This document shows positions 18,511-28,105 of a DNA stretch of 64,000 nucleotides, piece after piece. This DNA comes from JALORV01 sp963775635 (GTDB lineage Bacteria; Pseudomonadota; Gammaproteobacteria; Burkholderiales; Burkholderiaceae_F), in assembly GCA_963775635.1 (NCBI GenBank), contig CAVZJO010000016.1, forward strand, positions 62,001-126,000, read 5' to 3'. The position numbers and the translations under genes are program-made. Within the stretch, counting starts at the first letter, position 1. Every line of letters starts with the position of its first letter. The notes below the pieces were generated by a model. It worked only from the letters and a program-made list of their open reading frames with translations. It made no database searches and was not told where the DNA came from.

Positions 18511-19098
18511 CTACGCCCGCGCGCGCTCCATACGCACCATGCGCTTGTCGAGTCTCTCGACGTCGTCGCGCAGCCGCGCGACATCGGCACCGAAATCACT
18601 GAGCTCGTCCCGTGCGACGATCATCGGATTTTCGGCGACGAAGTAGTTCGCGCCGTTGTCGAGCATGCGTTCGGCAAGCTCGCGCCAGTGCGACGCGCTG
18701 ATCCGCAGCAGCCCGACGATGCGCCGGGCCATCGCATCGCCGACGAAGCGAGACAGGTCTTCCTCCGGTTCGGGGCGCAGGTTCTGCAGCACGAAGGCGA
18801 GCGCCTGCGCGAACTCGGCATCGCCATTGAGCGCGACATCGCGCATCGCCGACGCCGGATCGTTCAACACCAACGGGAGCGCGGCCAGCTGCAGCCCCAC
18901 GGTGACCGCCGGCTCTGCGCCTTCGGCATCGCAAAACTCGCCCGTCTCGGCCACCTTCAGCGTCAACGAGAAGGGCAGGGCGTCGAAACGAGCCACTTTG
19001 CCGGAAAACGGCGCGAGACGCTCGCGCGCCCAGGTTTCACGCGCCAGCATGCGATTCAGCACGGCCAGCGCAGCTGCCGTGGTCAACCGTTCGATCAT
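18511..19098 (-). CDS. ubiJ: UbiJ, SCP2-domain accessory factor of ubiquinone biosynthesis
   Basis: A 195-residue protein with an N-terminal SCP2 sterol-carrier-like domain (LKVAETGEFCDAEG..., DVALNGDAEFAQAL) and a C-terminal coiled coil (FGADVARLRDDVERLDKRM). UbiJ and UbiK form the lipid-binding scaffold of the soluble Ubi metabolon. The placement between ubiE and ubiB is the classical context and the main reason for the name. It lies 24 bases downstream of the Tim44-like gene and is clearly part of the same transcript. The frame is intact. Confidence 0.9.
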   Translation of the reverse strand: MIERLTTAAALAVLNRMLARETWARERLAPFSGKVARFDALPFSLTLKVAETGEFCDAEGAEPAVTVGLQLAALPLVLNDPASAMRDVALNGDAEFAQALAFVLQNLRPEPEEDLSRFVGDAMARRIVGLLRISASHWRELAERMLDNGANYFVAENPMIVARDELSDFGADVARLRDDVERLDKRMVRMERARA

Positions 19099-19122
19099 GT
19101 CGGGCGTGTGAACACCCGCGTG

Positions 19123-20092
19123 TCAGGCCATCTGCTGGATACCCGCGAGCAGCCAGCCTCCACGCCCGCTGGTCGGCTTGATGAGGTTCCACACTTCGGT
19201 GACCTGCTCAATCTCGCCGTTGACGCTTAAGCGGCCATCGAACCGGACGCTGGCGACGTGCTCGTCCGCGCTGGATTCGATGCCCAGCAGTTCGGCATCG
19301 AGCGCGACCACTTCGGTCTGGGTCCGGCCGCTGCGGTTGCGCAACTCATGCGTCAACGAGATGAACATATCGTCGGTCGTGAGCTCGGCCATCTCATCGA
19401 GATTCCCGCTGTCCCACGCGTGCTGCAGACGTACGAAACTGTTCTTGGCATGGGTCAGGAACGCCGGCGTATCGAATCCGGCCGGAACACCCCATGGCAC
19501 GTTGGTCGTGTCGCCGCGCGTGAACTGGTCCATAGCCGACCCGGCCCGCACGCTTGCGGTCGGCAGTGTGACCGCCGCCCGCTGAGCAGGCACGGGCGCG
19601 GTTTCGTAACCAACGTGCGAATAGGTGCCGGGGCCGCGCGGAGCCACTCGACCTGCGGCGGCAACGGGCTGCGGCCCGCGCATGCGCCGGACCACGAAGC
19701 CGATGACCAGCATCACCGCGAAGCCGAGCAGCAACACCGTCAGGAACATCGTCAGCGCTTCACTAAAGCCGAGCCACGATGCCAGGGCGGCCAACGCCCA
19801 GACCTGCCGCCAGGCCCATCAGTGCGCCGCGCCACGGACTCGCCGCGCGAGCAGCAGCGGCGGGTGCGCCTGCAGCCGGCGCGGTCGCGTTTGCGGGCTG
19901 CTGCGCGGTGCCCGCCGGGGCGGCCTGCTGCGGCGCCCCAGGCTGTTGGGCCGGGGGCGTGGCCTGACGCTGAACCTGAGGCGACTGGCGTCCGAAACTC
20001 TTGCCGCCGCCGAATCGACGTTGCGCGTCCGCATCGACGCACGCCGTCGCCGCCATCACTCCGATCAGCAATCCTGCGAACCACTTGTTCAT
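19123..20092 (-). CDS. Tim44-like domain protein (one frameshift)
   Basis: Reads MNKWFAGLLIGVMAATACVD (signal sequence), a Gln/Pro/Ala-rich linker (RQATPPAQQPGAPQQAAPAG), then a first hydrophobic stretch. Near 19790 one extra base (CTGGGC-G-TTGGCC) breaks the frame. It resumes with a transmembrane segment (LTMFLTVLLLGFAVMLVIGF) and a C-terminal Tim44/MRPL45-type domain (FVRLQHAWDSGNLDEM, ..VTEVWNLIKPTSGRGGWLLA). The span is 3n+1. Tim44-like proteins occur in many proteobacteria and are membrane-anchored with unclear roles. It is embedded between ubiE and ubiJ, a recurrent betaproteobacterial position that hints at a link to quinone or membrane biology. Confidence 0.85.
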
Positions 20093-20105
20093 GACATCTC
20101 CGATT

Positions 20106-20852
20106 TCAGTACACCGTGCCGACGTGCAGTGCGCAGACGCCGGCAGTGAGGTTGAACCATTGGACGTCGTGCAGGCCCGCGCGTTCCATCATCTGCGCTA
20201 GTTCGCCTTGCGGCGGGTGCATGCGGATGGACTCCGCGAGATAGCGATAGCTGTCGCTGTCGCCTGCGAGCTTGCGGCCGAGCCAGGGCAGCACGTTGAA
20301 TGAGTAGGCATCGTACAGCGGCGCCAGCGGCTGCCAAATGCGGGAAAACTCCAGCACCAGCAGTTGCCCTCCGGGACGCAGTACGCGCGCCATTTCAGCG
20401 AGAGCCGCTTCCTTATGCGTCATGTTGCGCAGGCCGAAAGCCACGCTGACGCGATCAAAATACCCGGCGACAAACGGCAGCCGCTCGGCGTCGCACTGGG
20501 CCAGCGGCAGCATCAGACCGGCATCGAGCAGGCGATCGCGCCCGGCCGCAAGCATCGAGCCGTTGATGTCGGTCAGCCAGACCTCGCCGCCCGGTGCGAC
20601 GCGCTGCGCGAAGGCCCGCGCCATGTCGCCGGTCCCGCCGGCGATGTCCAGCACCTTCATTCCGGGTCGGACGTGGGCCTGACGTACGGTGAAGGACTTC
20701 CACACGCGATGCAGCCCGGCGGACATCACGTCGTTCATCAGGTCGTAGCGGCTGGCGACCGAGTCGAACACGCCGGCTACGCGCGACGCCTTGTCCGTCT
20801 CGCTGACCCGCTCGAATCCGAAGTCGGTCGAGCCGGAGTCGCTAGTACTCAT
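20106..20852 (-). CDS. ubiE: Demethylmenaquinone / 2-methoxy-6-polyprenyl-benzoquinol methyltransferase
   Basis: A 248-residue class I SAM methyltransferase catalysing the C-methylation step in ubiquinone (and menaquinone) synthesis. Signatures: GFERVSETDKASRVAGVFDS, YDLMNDVMSAGLHRVWK, the SAM motif LDIAGGTGDMA, FGLRNMTHKEAAL and VLEFSRIWQPLAPLYDAYSF. ATG 20852 (MSTSDSGSTDF) is the family-typical start; the much longer open frame upstream runs antisense through DUF971. It sits 20 bases after the corrected end of DUF971 and 13 before the Tim44-like gene. The frame is intact. Confidence 0.96.
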   Translation of the reverse strand: MSTSDSGSTDFGFERVSETDKASRVAGVFDSVASRYDLMNDVMSAGLHRVWKSFTVRQAHVRPGMKVLDIAGGTGDMARAFAQRVAPGGEVWLTDINGSMLAAGRDRLLDAGLMLPLAQCDAERLPFVAGYFDRVSVAFGLRNMTHKEAALAEMARVLRPGGQLLVLEFSRIWQPLAPLYDAYSFNVLPWLGRKLAGDSDSYRYLAESIRMHPPQGELAQMMERAGLHDVQWFNLTAGVCALHVGTVY

Positions 20853-20871
20853 CGCATGTGCTCCGACCGCA

Positions 20872-21292
20872 TCAATGCCGACCGCAGCCGGGAGTCCCAG
20901 GCGAAGGCGCCGACGCCGGTGCATCGCGGCTGCCGCCCTCGGCCTGCAGCCGCTCGAGGTACTCGGCCCACAGGCGGCGCCTGGTTTTCCCCCAGTTCGT
21001 ACAGGTAATCCCAGGAAAAGATGCCGCTGTCGTGGCCGTCCGAAAACGAGGGCTTGATCGCGTAGTGGCCGACGGGCTCCAGGGAATCGATCGTCACGTC
21101 GCGCTTGCCAACCTGAAGTATTTCCTGACCGCGCCCATGACCGCGCACCTCGGCGGACGGCGAATAGACCCGCAGGAACTCGAACGGCAGACGGAATCGC
21201 GCACCGTTGTCGAACTCGATTTCGAGTACGCGCGATGCGGTGTGCAGCACCACGTTGGATGGGGCAGGAGTGGACGAGCGCGAATCTGTCAT
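20872..21292 (-). CDS. DUF971 (GBBH-like N-terminal) domain protein (frameshift near C-terminus)
   Basis: About 139 residues. The DUF971 core runs ASRVLEIEFDNGARFRLPFE, LRVYSPSAEVRGHG, VGHYAIKPSFSDGHDSGIFS and WDYLYELGENQ; it resembles the N-terminal domain of gamma-butyrobetaine hydroxylase and is often encoded beside ubiE. Immediately after GENQ the frame shifts (CAG-G-CGCCGC, near 20985). The next frame continues LWAEYLERLQAEGGSRDA and stops at 20872, the expected C-terminus. Uncorrected, the gene would run on and overlap the ubiE start. The role is unknown; iron-sulfur cluster biogenesis has been suggested for relatives. It is the first gene of the ubi run. Confidence 0.85.
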
Positions 21293-21425
21293 CGGTCTGA
21301 ACGGATGCAGGTGAATGCCGCGCGTGCGCGGTGAGATTCATCCTACACCGCGCAGCGACCGCGCCAGAACCATCAGCAATGCCCGTGCACGCGACGCGGC
21401 GTCTGCGAAGCGGTACCAGCGAGAT

Positions 21426-21501
21426 TGGCGCGCCTGGCGGGACTCGAACCCACGACCCCTGGCTTCGGAGGCCAGTACTCTATCCACTGAGCTACAGGCG
21501 C
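21426..21501 (-). tRNA. tRNA-Arg (anticodon CCG)
   Basis: The minus strand folds as a complete 76-base tRNA. The acceptor GCGCCTG pairs with CAGGCGC. The D-arm contains TAGCTCAGTGGATAGA. The anticodon stem CTGGC/GCCAG encloses CTCCGAA (anticodon CCG, reads CGG). The T-arm contains GGTTCGAGTCC. The 3' CCA is encoded (21426-21428). It lies upstream of the ubi run on the same strand. Confidence 0.96.
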
Positions 21502-21781
21502 GTGGCGAAGATGCGGCGACCACGGCAATCGCCGCCATGGTGCACGAGCAGCACCGATGATGCGAGTGCGGAGCGAGCACGGGGCGGATGGTAACGGGTT
21601 TCGTCGCGTACCGCTCGCAGGCGTCCGACGGTCCCCGAAGGGCTGGTCTGACTCACGTCGCGGTCTATACTTGCGCGTTTTGCGGCGCAGCCACGTGTCG
21701 AACTCCGAAGGCGTGCCGCCGTCTTGCGTCCCATCGAGCTAAGCGCGAGCTAAGCGCCGTCGCACCGCCGCCAGGAACCGT
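21502..21781. other. Intergenic region between tRNA-Arg and cytochrome c
   Basis: 280 bases without a supportable gene. They must carry the tRNA promoter (leftward) and the cytochrome promoter (rightward). A TATACT hexamer at about 21665 is the best -10 candidate for the cytochrome gene, but no convincing -35 at 16-18 bases is present. Confidence 0.3.
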
Positions 21782-22852
21782 ATGTCGAGCGAAAAAGACT
21801 CTTCGCTGATCAAGACGCCGCGCCAGTTGATCACGCTGATCGTTCTCGCGTTCGTGGTGCCGGTGATCCTGATCATCCTGCTGGCGACGTTCGTCGCCGG
21901 ACAGCGCACCGAAGGTGCGGGTACCGATGCGATGACCGCCGAGGCAATTGCCGAACGCCTGCGGCCCGTCGGCACGGTCGCGTTTGCCGGCGCTCCCAGC
22001 GGTCCGCGTACGCTGCAAAGTGGCGAGGCCGTTTACAAACTCGCCTGCGTCGCCTGTCACGGCACCGGTGCGGCCGGCGCACCGAAGACAGGTGATGTGA
22101 CAGCCTGGGCGCCACGGCTGAATCAGGGCGCCGATACGCTGTTCAAGCACGCCGTGGATGGATTCAAGGCCATGCCGCCCAAAGGCGGGAACGCCGATCT
22201 GGATCCAATCGAAGTGGCGCGGGCAGTGGTTTATCTGGCCAACCAGTCGGGTGCGAAATTCAAGGAGCCGGCTGCACCGGCCGCCGCCGCGACTGCCAGC
22301 GCAGCGCGAACCGGCGAGCAGATCGTCCAGCAGACGTGCGGCAACTGCCACGTGGCGGGCCTCAAGGGAGCACCGCGGATCGGCGATCGTGCCGCCTGGA
22401 CTAAGCGAGCCTCGGGCGGCATCGATGCGGCGGTCGCAGCTGCCATCAAGGGCCATGGGGGCATGCCCGCGCGCGGCGGCATGGCGGATCTCACCGATCC
22501 CGAGCTGAAGGCGGCGGTGCAGTACATGTTCACGAAGTCGACCGGCGCACCGTTGGCCGCGCCGATCGCGGCGACACCGGCTGCTGCGGCAGCAGCGGCT
22601 GCGCCAACCAAGCCCGACGGCGCGAAGATCTATGCGGCGGGCTGCAACGCTTGTCACGCGAGCGGCGTCGCCGGTGCGCCCAAGTTCGGCGACAAGGCGG
22701 CCTGGGCACCTCGGCTCAAGACCGGCGTGGACAGCATGGCGGCTACGGTGATCAAGGGGAAGGGTGCGATGCCGCCGAAGGGCGGCCAAACCAGCGCCAG
22801 CGAAGCGGACCTGCGCGCCGCCGTCGAATACATGGCGGCTGCGGCCAAGTAA
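21782..22852 (+). CDS. Membrane-anchored tri-haem cytochrome c (three c5-like domains)
   Basis: 356 residues. One N-terminal membrane helix (LITLIVLAFVVPVILIILLA) anchors three consecutive c-type cytochrome domains facing the periplasm. Their haem sites are CVACH at 89-93, CGNCH at 186-190 and CNACH at 288-292, each followed by the same G(A/L)xGAPKxGDxxAW block, so the domains are internal duplications of a cytochrome c5-type unit. Distal Met ligands are likely in the repeated MPP(K)GG/MPARGG motifs. Ala/Pro linkers join the units. AGGAA lies six bases before the ATG. It probably carries electrons between the quinol oxidation chain and a terminal oxidase; the partner is not in this window. 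Confidence 0.93.
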   Translation: MSSEKDSSLIKTPRQLITLIVLAFVVPVILIILLATFVAGQRTEGAGTDAMTAEAIAERLRPVGTVAFAGAPSGPRTLQSGEAVYKLACVACHGTGAAGAPKTGDVTAWAPRLNQGADTLFKHAVDGFKAMPPKGGNADLDPIEVARAVVYLANQSGAKFKEPAAPAAAATASAARTGEQIVQQTCGNCHVAGLKGAPRIGDRAAWTKRASGGIDAAVAAAIKGHGGMPARGGMADLTDPELKAAVQYMFTKSTGAPLAAPIAATPAAAAAAAAPTKPDGAKIYAAGCNACHASGVAGAPKFGDKAAWAPRLKTGVDSMAATVIKGKGAMPPKGGQTSASEADLRAAVEYMAAAAK

Positions 22853-22873
22853 TCTCGGCTCGGCGAACGACCT

Positions 22874-22895
22874 GGGCGCAGCAGCGCCCGTTTTT
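22874..22895 (+). terminator. Rho-independent terminator of the cytochrome gene
   Basis: GGGCGC-AGCA-GCGCCC stem-loop followed directly by GTTTTT, 22 bases after the cytochrome c stop codon. A textbook intrinsic terminator. Confidence 0.88.
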
Positions 22896-22912
22896 CATTC
22901 CGCGCCGCTCGA

Positions 22913-23650
22913 TCAGGGATTCAGCTGCCGATAGACCAATCGGGCAACGACCTGCAATTCGTCGCGCGGCAGATCACCGGCCAATGCATAGCCCAACGGC
23001 CCGTCGATCCAGTAGAAGACGCGCGTCGCCCCCTCCTCGGAGAAACGGAAGGCCGTTTCGCGGTTGGTCGATTCGCGCTTGACCAGCAGCGACAGCCGTC
23101 GGCCTTGCGCGTTCTCGTACATCAGCATCGCGATTGGCGCGGGGTCGCTGGAGTCGGTCGGTGGAAGCAGCCGACCTCCCAGCAGCTGGTAGCCCGCCGC
23201 ATCGAGTGACGGCGCGCGCAACGGAGTGGAAAGGCGCTTCGACAGCCAGGCAACCAGGTGCTGCTGTTCACTGGCGGCCACCTCGACCGGATGCCGCACT
23301 TCGGGCACGTAAGCCGCGTGCGCGTACATCGCGGCATGCGCAATCGGCGGCGACAAGGTCGACTCATCGAGCCAGTCGCGCGCGAGGAAGCCGCAAGCTA
23401 TGCCGACGACGAGGGTTGCCGCCAGGCCGCCCCAGCGTTGCCAGCGTGCAGCGTCGAATCGAGGCACCTGGACTGAGTGGCGTTCCAGCAGTACGGGATC
23501 GAACAGGTCGTGCAGTGCCTGGTTTTGCGCCGCGTACGCGCGTACGCGCGCGGCTGCCTCCTCGTCACGGGCGAGTTCGTCTTCGACGACGCGCCGCTCT
23601 TCCGGGCTGTCCTGCCGATCGACGTAGGCGTGCAACCGGTCTTCTTCCAT
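22913..23650 (-). CDS. Single-span anti-sigma factor
   Basis: A 245-residue protein starting two bases after the sigma factor stop. The N-terminal 40 residues (LHAYVDRQDSPEERRVVEDE) resemble the sigma-binding helix of transmembrane anti-sigma factors; no ZAS-type HxxxCxxC zinc motif is present. One membrane span follows (WGGLAATLVVGIACGFLA), then a periplasmic domain with YENAQGRRLSLLVKRES. It would hold the adjacent ECF sigma factor at the membrane until an envelope signal arrives. Operon order is lipoprotein, sigma, anti-sigma. Confidence 0.88.
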   Translation of the reverse strand: MEEDRLHAYVDRQDSPEERRVVEDELARDEEAAARVRAYAAQNQALHDLFDPVLLERHSVQVPRFDAARWQRWGGLAATLVVGIACGFLARDWLDESTLSPPIAHAAMYAHAAYVPEVRHPVEVAASEQQHLVAWLSKRLSTPLRAPSLDAAGYQLLGGRLLPPTDSSDPAPIAMLMYENAQGRRLSLLVKRESTNRETAFRFSEEGATRVFYWIDGPLGYALAGDLPRDELQVVARLVYRQLNP

Positions 23651-23652
23651 GA

Positions 23653-24196
23653 TTACTTCACGCGCCGCAGCGACGCACCCGCGCCTGCTGAGGTTCGATC
23701 CTCGGCAAGCATCACCCTCAGACGCTCGCGTCCCCGCGCGAGGCGTGACATTACGGTGCCGATGGGCACTTCGATCACCGAAGCGGCTTCGGCATAGCTC
23801 ATCTGCTCGAGTCCGACCAGCAGCACGGCTTCGCGCTGCTCATCCGTGAGCTTCATCAATGCTTGGCGCAATTCAGAAAGCATGACACCACTCTCAACCG
23901 ACGACGCGGGCGCTGCGCTATCCGCCATCTGCGCATCGGAGTGATGTTCGTCGAGTGGCTCGACCGGATGCCTGACACGAATGCGATTGACGTGCACGTT
24001 ATGCATTACGGTGAACAACCAGGCGCGCAAATCCGATGCCGGACTGCCATAGGGCGCGTTTGCGCCAGGCACGCTCGAGCGTGTCCTGCACTAGGTCGTC
24101 GGCTGCTTCTCGCTGGCCGGCCAGCGCCATGGCATAGCGCCGAAGCCGTGGAATCCATCGTTCCACGTCTTCGGCGCTGAAGCCGGAATCCGTCAT
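23653..24196 (-). CDS. ECF-type RNA polymerase sigma factor (one frameshift)
   Basis: Sigma70 family, group IV. Region 2 is in the first frame from ATG 24196 (VERWIPRLRRYAMALAGQRE, AADDLVQDTLERAWRKRALW). Frame is lost near 24045 (CAGT-CCGGCATCG). The rest follows in the next frame: SDLRAWLFTVMHNVHVNRIR and region 4 ALMKLTDEQREAVLLVGLEQ, MSYAEAASVIEVPIGTVMSR. The span of 544 bases is 3n+1, as for one insertion, and the two halves together make a normal 180-residue ECF factor. It is tightly coupled to the anti-sigma gene downstream and the small lipoprotein upstream. The regulon and inducing signal are unknown. Confidence 0.9.
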
Positions 24197-24199
24197 GGA

Positions 24200-24598
24200 T
24201 CAGGTCTTCGCCAGTCGCCATGCGTTGTTGACCCCGTCGCCGGTGCGGTCGCCCGGCTTGGTGTCCTTCGTCCACAGATACAACGGCTTGCCCTTGTAGG
24301 CCCATTGGCGCGCGCCGTCGTCGCGCGTGACAATCGTGTAGTCACCGCTCGGCTTGGCATCCGCGGCTGCCAGCACTGGCGGCCATAGACCCGCACACGC
24401 GCCGTTGCAGACACTTTTTCCGCTGCCGGCGGCATCCTTGTCGAATGTATACAGCGTCATCCCGTTGCTGTTGGTCAACACCCCGTCGATCACCTTGATG
24501 GGCGCTGGCGGCGCGCTGCCCATCATCTTGTCCATGCTTGAGCAGCCTGCCAGGCCGGCGATAGCCAGCGCAATCAGGATGGTCCATGCCTTGCACAT
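24200..24598 (-). CDS. Small lipoprotein with Lipoprotein_15 (COG4315) repeats
   Basis: 132 residues from ATG 24598, chosen because AAAGGA lies seven bases upstream; ATG 24604 is too close to it. The leader MCKAWTILIALAIAGLAGC gives a lipidated Cys19. Two repeats of the 'secreted repeat of unknown function' follow: GMTLYTFDKDAAGSGKSVCN with CNGACAGLWPP, and GKPLYLWTKDTKPGDRTGDG. Such proteins are common in periplasms and of unknown function. The gene ends four bases before the ECF sigma gene. It heads that operon and may be a sensor or target of the envelope response. Confidence 0.85.
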   Translation of the reverse strand: MCKAWTILIALAIAGLAGCSSMDKMMGSAPPAPIKVIDGVLTNSNGMTLYTFDKDAAGSGKSVCNGACAGLWPPVLAAADAKPSGDYTIVTRDDGARQWAYKGKPLYLWTKDTKPGDRTGDGVNNAWRLAKT

Positions 24599-24664
24599 AT
24601 CCATTCCTTTCGGGGTGTAGACCTCCGTTAACACTCGAGTCGGGCTGGCTATTCCGTCAGATGG

Positions 24665-26689
24665 CTAGATCTCCGCCGGGTCGACCTCGATCTGCCAGCG
24701 CACGCTGCTCCTGAGTGCCCGCAGGCCACTAAGCCAATCGCGCAGGAATGACTGCAGCGGGCCGCGATGGCGTGATTCGACCAGCAACTGGGCGCGTTCC
24801 GCGCCTGCCCGCCGCGCCAGCGCCATCGGCACCGGGTCGTACAGCCGCACGCCCTCCGGCGGCCGCGCTGCTTCGACCGCATCGTGCAGCCACGCGAGTG
24901 CCGCGTTCATGCGCCGCGCCTCCGCAGTTATGAGCGCCTGGTGACTCGCAGGCGGCATGCCGGCACGCGCACGCTCCGCCAACAGCCCGTCGGCGAACGC
25001 CGAGTAGTCCTGCCGGCACAGTGCCGCGAACAGCGGATGCCCGGGATAGCGCGTCTGCACCATCGCGCGGCTCGGACCCCCGCTGCGCCCGGCGCGGCCG
25101 ATCACCTGCGTGAGGGTGGCGAACAATCGCTCGGACGCGCGGAAATCATGCGAGACCAGCTGGCTGTCCGCGTTGAGCACTGCGACCAGCGCGACGTTAC
25201 GGAAGTCGTGCCCCTTGGAAATCATCTGCGTCCCGACCAGTACATCGACTTCGCCGCGGTGCACGGCATCGAAGGCCTCGGCAGCGGCGTCGCGTCTGCG
25301 CGTCGAGTCACGATCGACGCGCAGGATCCTCGCGGATGGCAGCAACTGACGCAGCGACTCCTCGATGCGTTGTGTGCCGCGCCCCACGGCATGCAGCGCG
25401 GCATTGCCGCACGTCGGACATCGACGCGGCACGACCGATGCCCAACCGCAGTGGTGGCACCGCAACGTGCGGTCGGGCTTGTGATAGACCGCGTAGGCCG
25501 TGCAATGCGGACAGGTCGACAGCCAGCCGCACGCGTCGCAGGCCACGACCGGCGCATAGCCGCGGCGGTTCAGGAAGACGAGGGACTGTTCGCCGCGACC
25601 GAGGGTCGCCTCGAGCGCTTCGACGATGGGCGCCGCGATCCCGCTCTCGGGCGTTGTCCTGCCCGGATCGACGAGTTCGACGGCGGGCGACGGCCGCGCC
25701 ACGCCGGCGATGCGCTGCGGCAACGTCAACAGGCGATAGCGCCCGGAGCGCGCCCGCGACCAACTTTCGAGCGAAGGCGTCGCCGAGCCGAGCACGACCG
25801 GAATGTCGAGCAGCTGCGCGCGCTTGACCGCGAGATCGCGCGCGGAATAGCGCACGCCTTCGCCGGCCTTGTACGACGGGTCGTGTTCTTCGTCGATGAC
25901 GATAATTGCGAGCTTCGGCAAGGAAGCGAACACCGCCAGACGCGTGCCGACGATGACGCGAGCGCGTCCTTCATGGCCGGCCAGCCAGGCGGCTGCCCGT
26001 TCGCCGGCCGACAACCCGCTGTGTAGTGTCGCGACTGAGTACGCAGGAAGTCGGGCGCGCACCTGGGCCTCGAGCTGCGGCGTGAGGTTGATCTCCGGTA
26101 CCAGCAACAGCGCCTGGGCATCGGGACTCGCCGCCAGACGGCGCTCGATCGCGGAAAGATAGACCTCGGTCTTTCCACTGCCGGTTACGCCATGCAGCAG
26201 AGTGGCACCGAAACCTTCCACAGCCGTCAGACTTGCCACACAAGCAGTCTGGTCGCCACTGAGATCGGGCCGCCAGGTGACGTCGCTGCCATCCCGCACT
26301 GGCGTCGTCTTGCGCAGGCGTTCGAGCACCTTGGCGTAGCGAGGCCCCGGCAACTGACGAAGCGCGGGGGGAAGGGCGGTCAGCGCGACTTCACCCCAGG
26401 GGTGCTGGTAGTAATCCGCCGCAAAACGAGTCAAAGCAAACCAGTGAGCGTCTAGGGCAGGCACCTCTTCAAGCACCCGCTCGACCGGCTTGAGACGTTC
26501 GCCCGCGAGCGTGCTCGTCGCGGATGAACCGACAATCAGACCCACCACGCGACGCCGGCCCAGCGGCACCAAACACCGCAGTCCGACGTCCGCGTCAGGC
26601 TGTTGCGCAGCGCGCCCTTCCGCTGTGTATTCGAGTGGCTCTGCCAGAGGAAGATCTAACAGGACCTTCAGGAAGCTTGACGAGGCCAC
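24665..26689 (-). CDS. priA: Primosomal helicase PriA
   Basis: 674 residues. PriA reloads the replicative helicase at stalled forks. An N-terminal DNA-binding wing is followed by the helicase core: Walker A GVTGSGKTEVY (about residue 165), IVIDEEHDPSYK, and GSATPSLESW. The zinc-binding module has four Cys pairs (CDACGW, CPHC, CHHCGW, CPTCG), and motifs V/VI read VLVGTQMISKGHDF and QVIGRAGRSG. The start is probably the GTG at 26689 (MASSSFLKVLLDLPL), with a weak ribosome-binding site. It lies downstream of hemE, as in other Burkholderiales, across a 320-base gap that contains DnaA-box-like sequences. Confidence 0.95.
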   Translation of the reverse strand: MASSSFLKVLLDLPLAEPLEYTAEGRAAQQPDADVGLRCLVPLGRRRVVGLIVGSSATSTLAGERLKPVERVLEEVPALDAHWFALTRFAADYYQHPWGEVALTALPPALRQLPGPRYAKVLERLRKTTPVRDGSDVTWRPDLSGDQTACVASLTAVEGFGATLLHGVTGSGKTEVYLSAIERRLAASPDAQALLLVPEINLTPQLEAQVRARLPAYSVATLHSGLSAGERAAAWLAGHEGRARVIVGTRLAVFASLPKLAIIVIDEEHDPSYKAGEGVRYSARDLAVKRAQLLDIPVVLGSATPSLESWSRARSGRYRLLTLPQRIAGVARPSPAVELVDPGRTTPESGIAAPIVEALEATLGRGEQSLVFLNRRGYAPVVACDACGWLSTCPHCTAYAVYHKPDRTLRCHHCGWASVVPRRCPTCGNAALHAVGRGTQRIEESLRQLLPSARILRVDRDSTRRRDAAAEAFDAVHRGEVDVLVGTQMISKGHDFRNVALVAVLNADSQLVSHDFRASERLFATLTQVIGRAGRSGGPSRAMVQTRYPGHPLFAALCRQDYSAFADGLLAERARAGMPPASHQALITAEARRMNAALAWLHDAVEAARPPEGVRLYDPVPMALARRAGAERAQLLVESRHRGPLQSFLRDWLSGLRALRSSVRWQIEVDPAEI

Positions 26690-27009
26690 TTGCGTTTGAT
26701 GATCTAAAGCTTCAAATTATCGCGCTAAGTTACTGATTAAATAAGAATGCGCCGCACCGTCGCCCGAACCTGTGGACAACTTTGTGGAAAACCGGTGGGA
26801 ACCCGTCGCAAACCCCTGTGGGAATTGGCTCCAGCCCGGATCGCCCCACGGTCACATGATCGTAATGTTGTTACGCATCAAAGGGTTACGCCGCTGATCC
26901 GCGGTGTTTTGGCCTTCGCAGGCCCGCGACCCGCATGGATTGTGGCCGAGCGCGATTTTGTGAATAAGTCAAGCGGCAGGCTGTTTTTGGGCTTCCACTA
27001 AGTGATCGC
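26690..27009. other. hemE-priA intergenic region with AT-rich tract and DnaA-box-like cluster
   Basis: 320 bases with no gene. Bases 26706-26750 are strikingly AT-rich for this genome (CAAATTATCGCGC, GATTAAATAAG). They are followed by TGTGGACAA (26771-26779), TGTGGAAAA (26783-26791), TGTGGGAAT (26817-26825) and TGTGAATAA (26959-26967), all in one orientation. The second and fourth fit the relaxed DnaA consensus TTWTNCACA on the opposite strand; the other two are near misses. The region also has to hold the priA promoter. An AT tract plus several boxes is an origin-like layout, but coding direction does not flip here. Confidence 0.5.
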
Positions 27010-28093
<1,084 letters not shown>

Positions 28094-28105
28094 GGAGCGG
28101 GCAAC

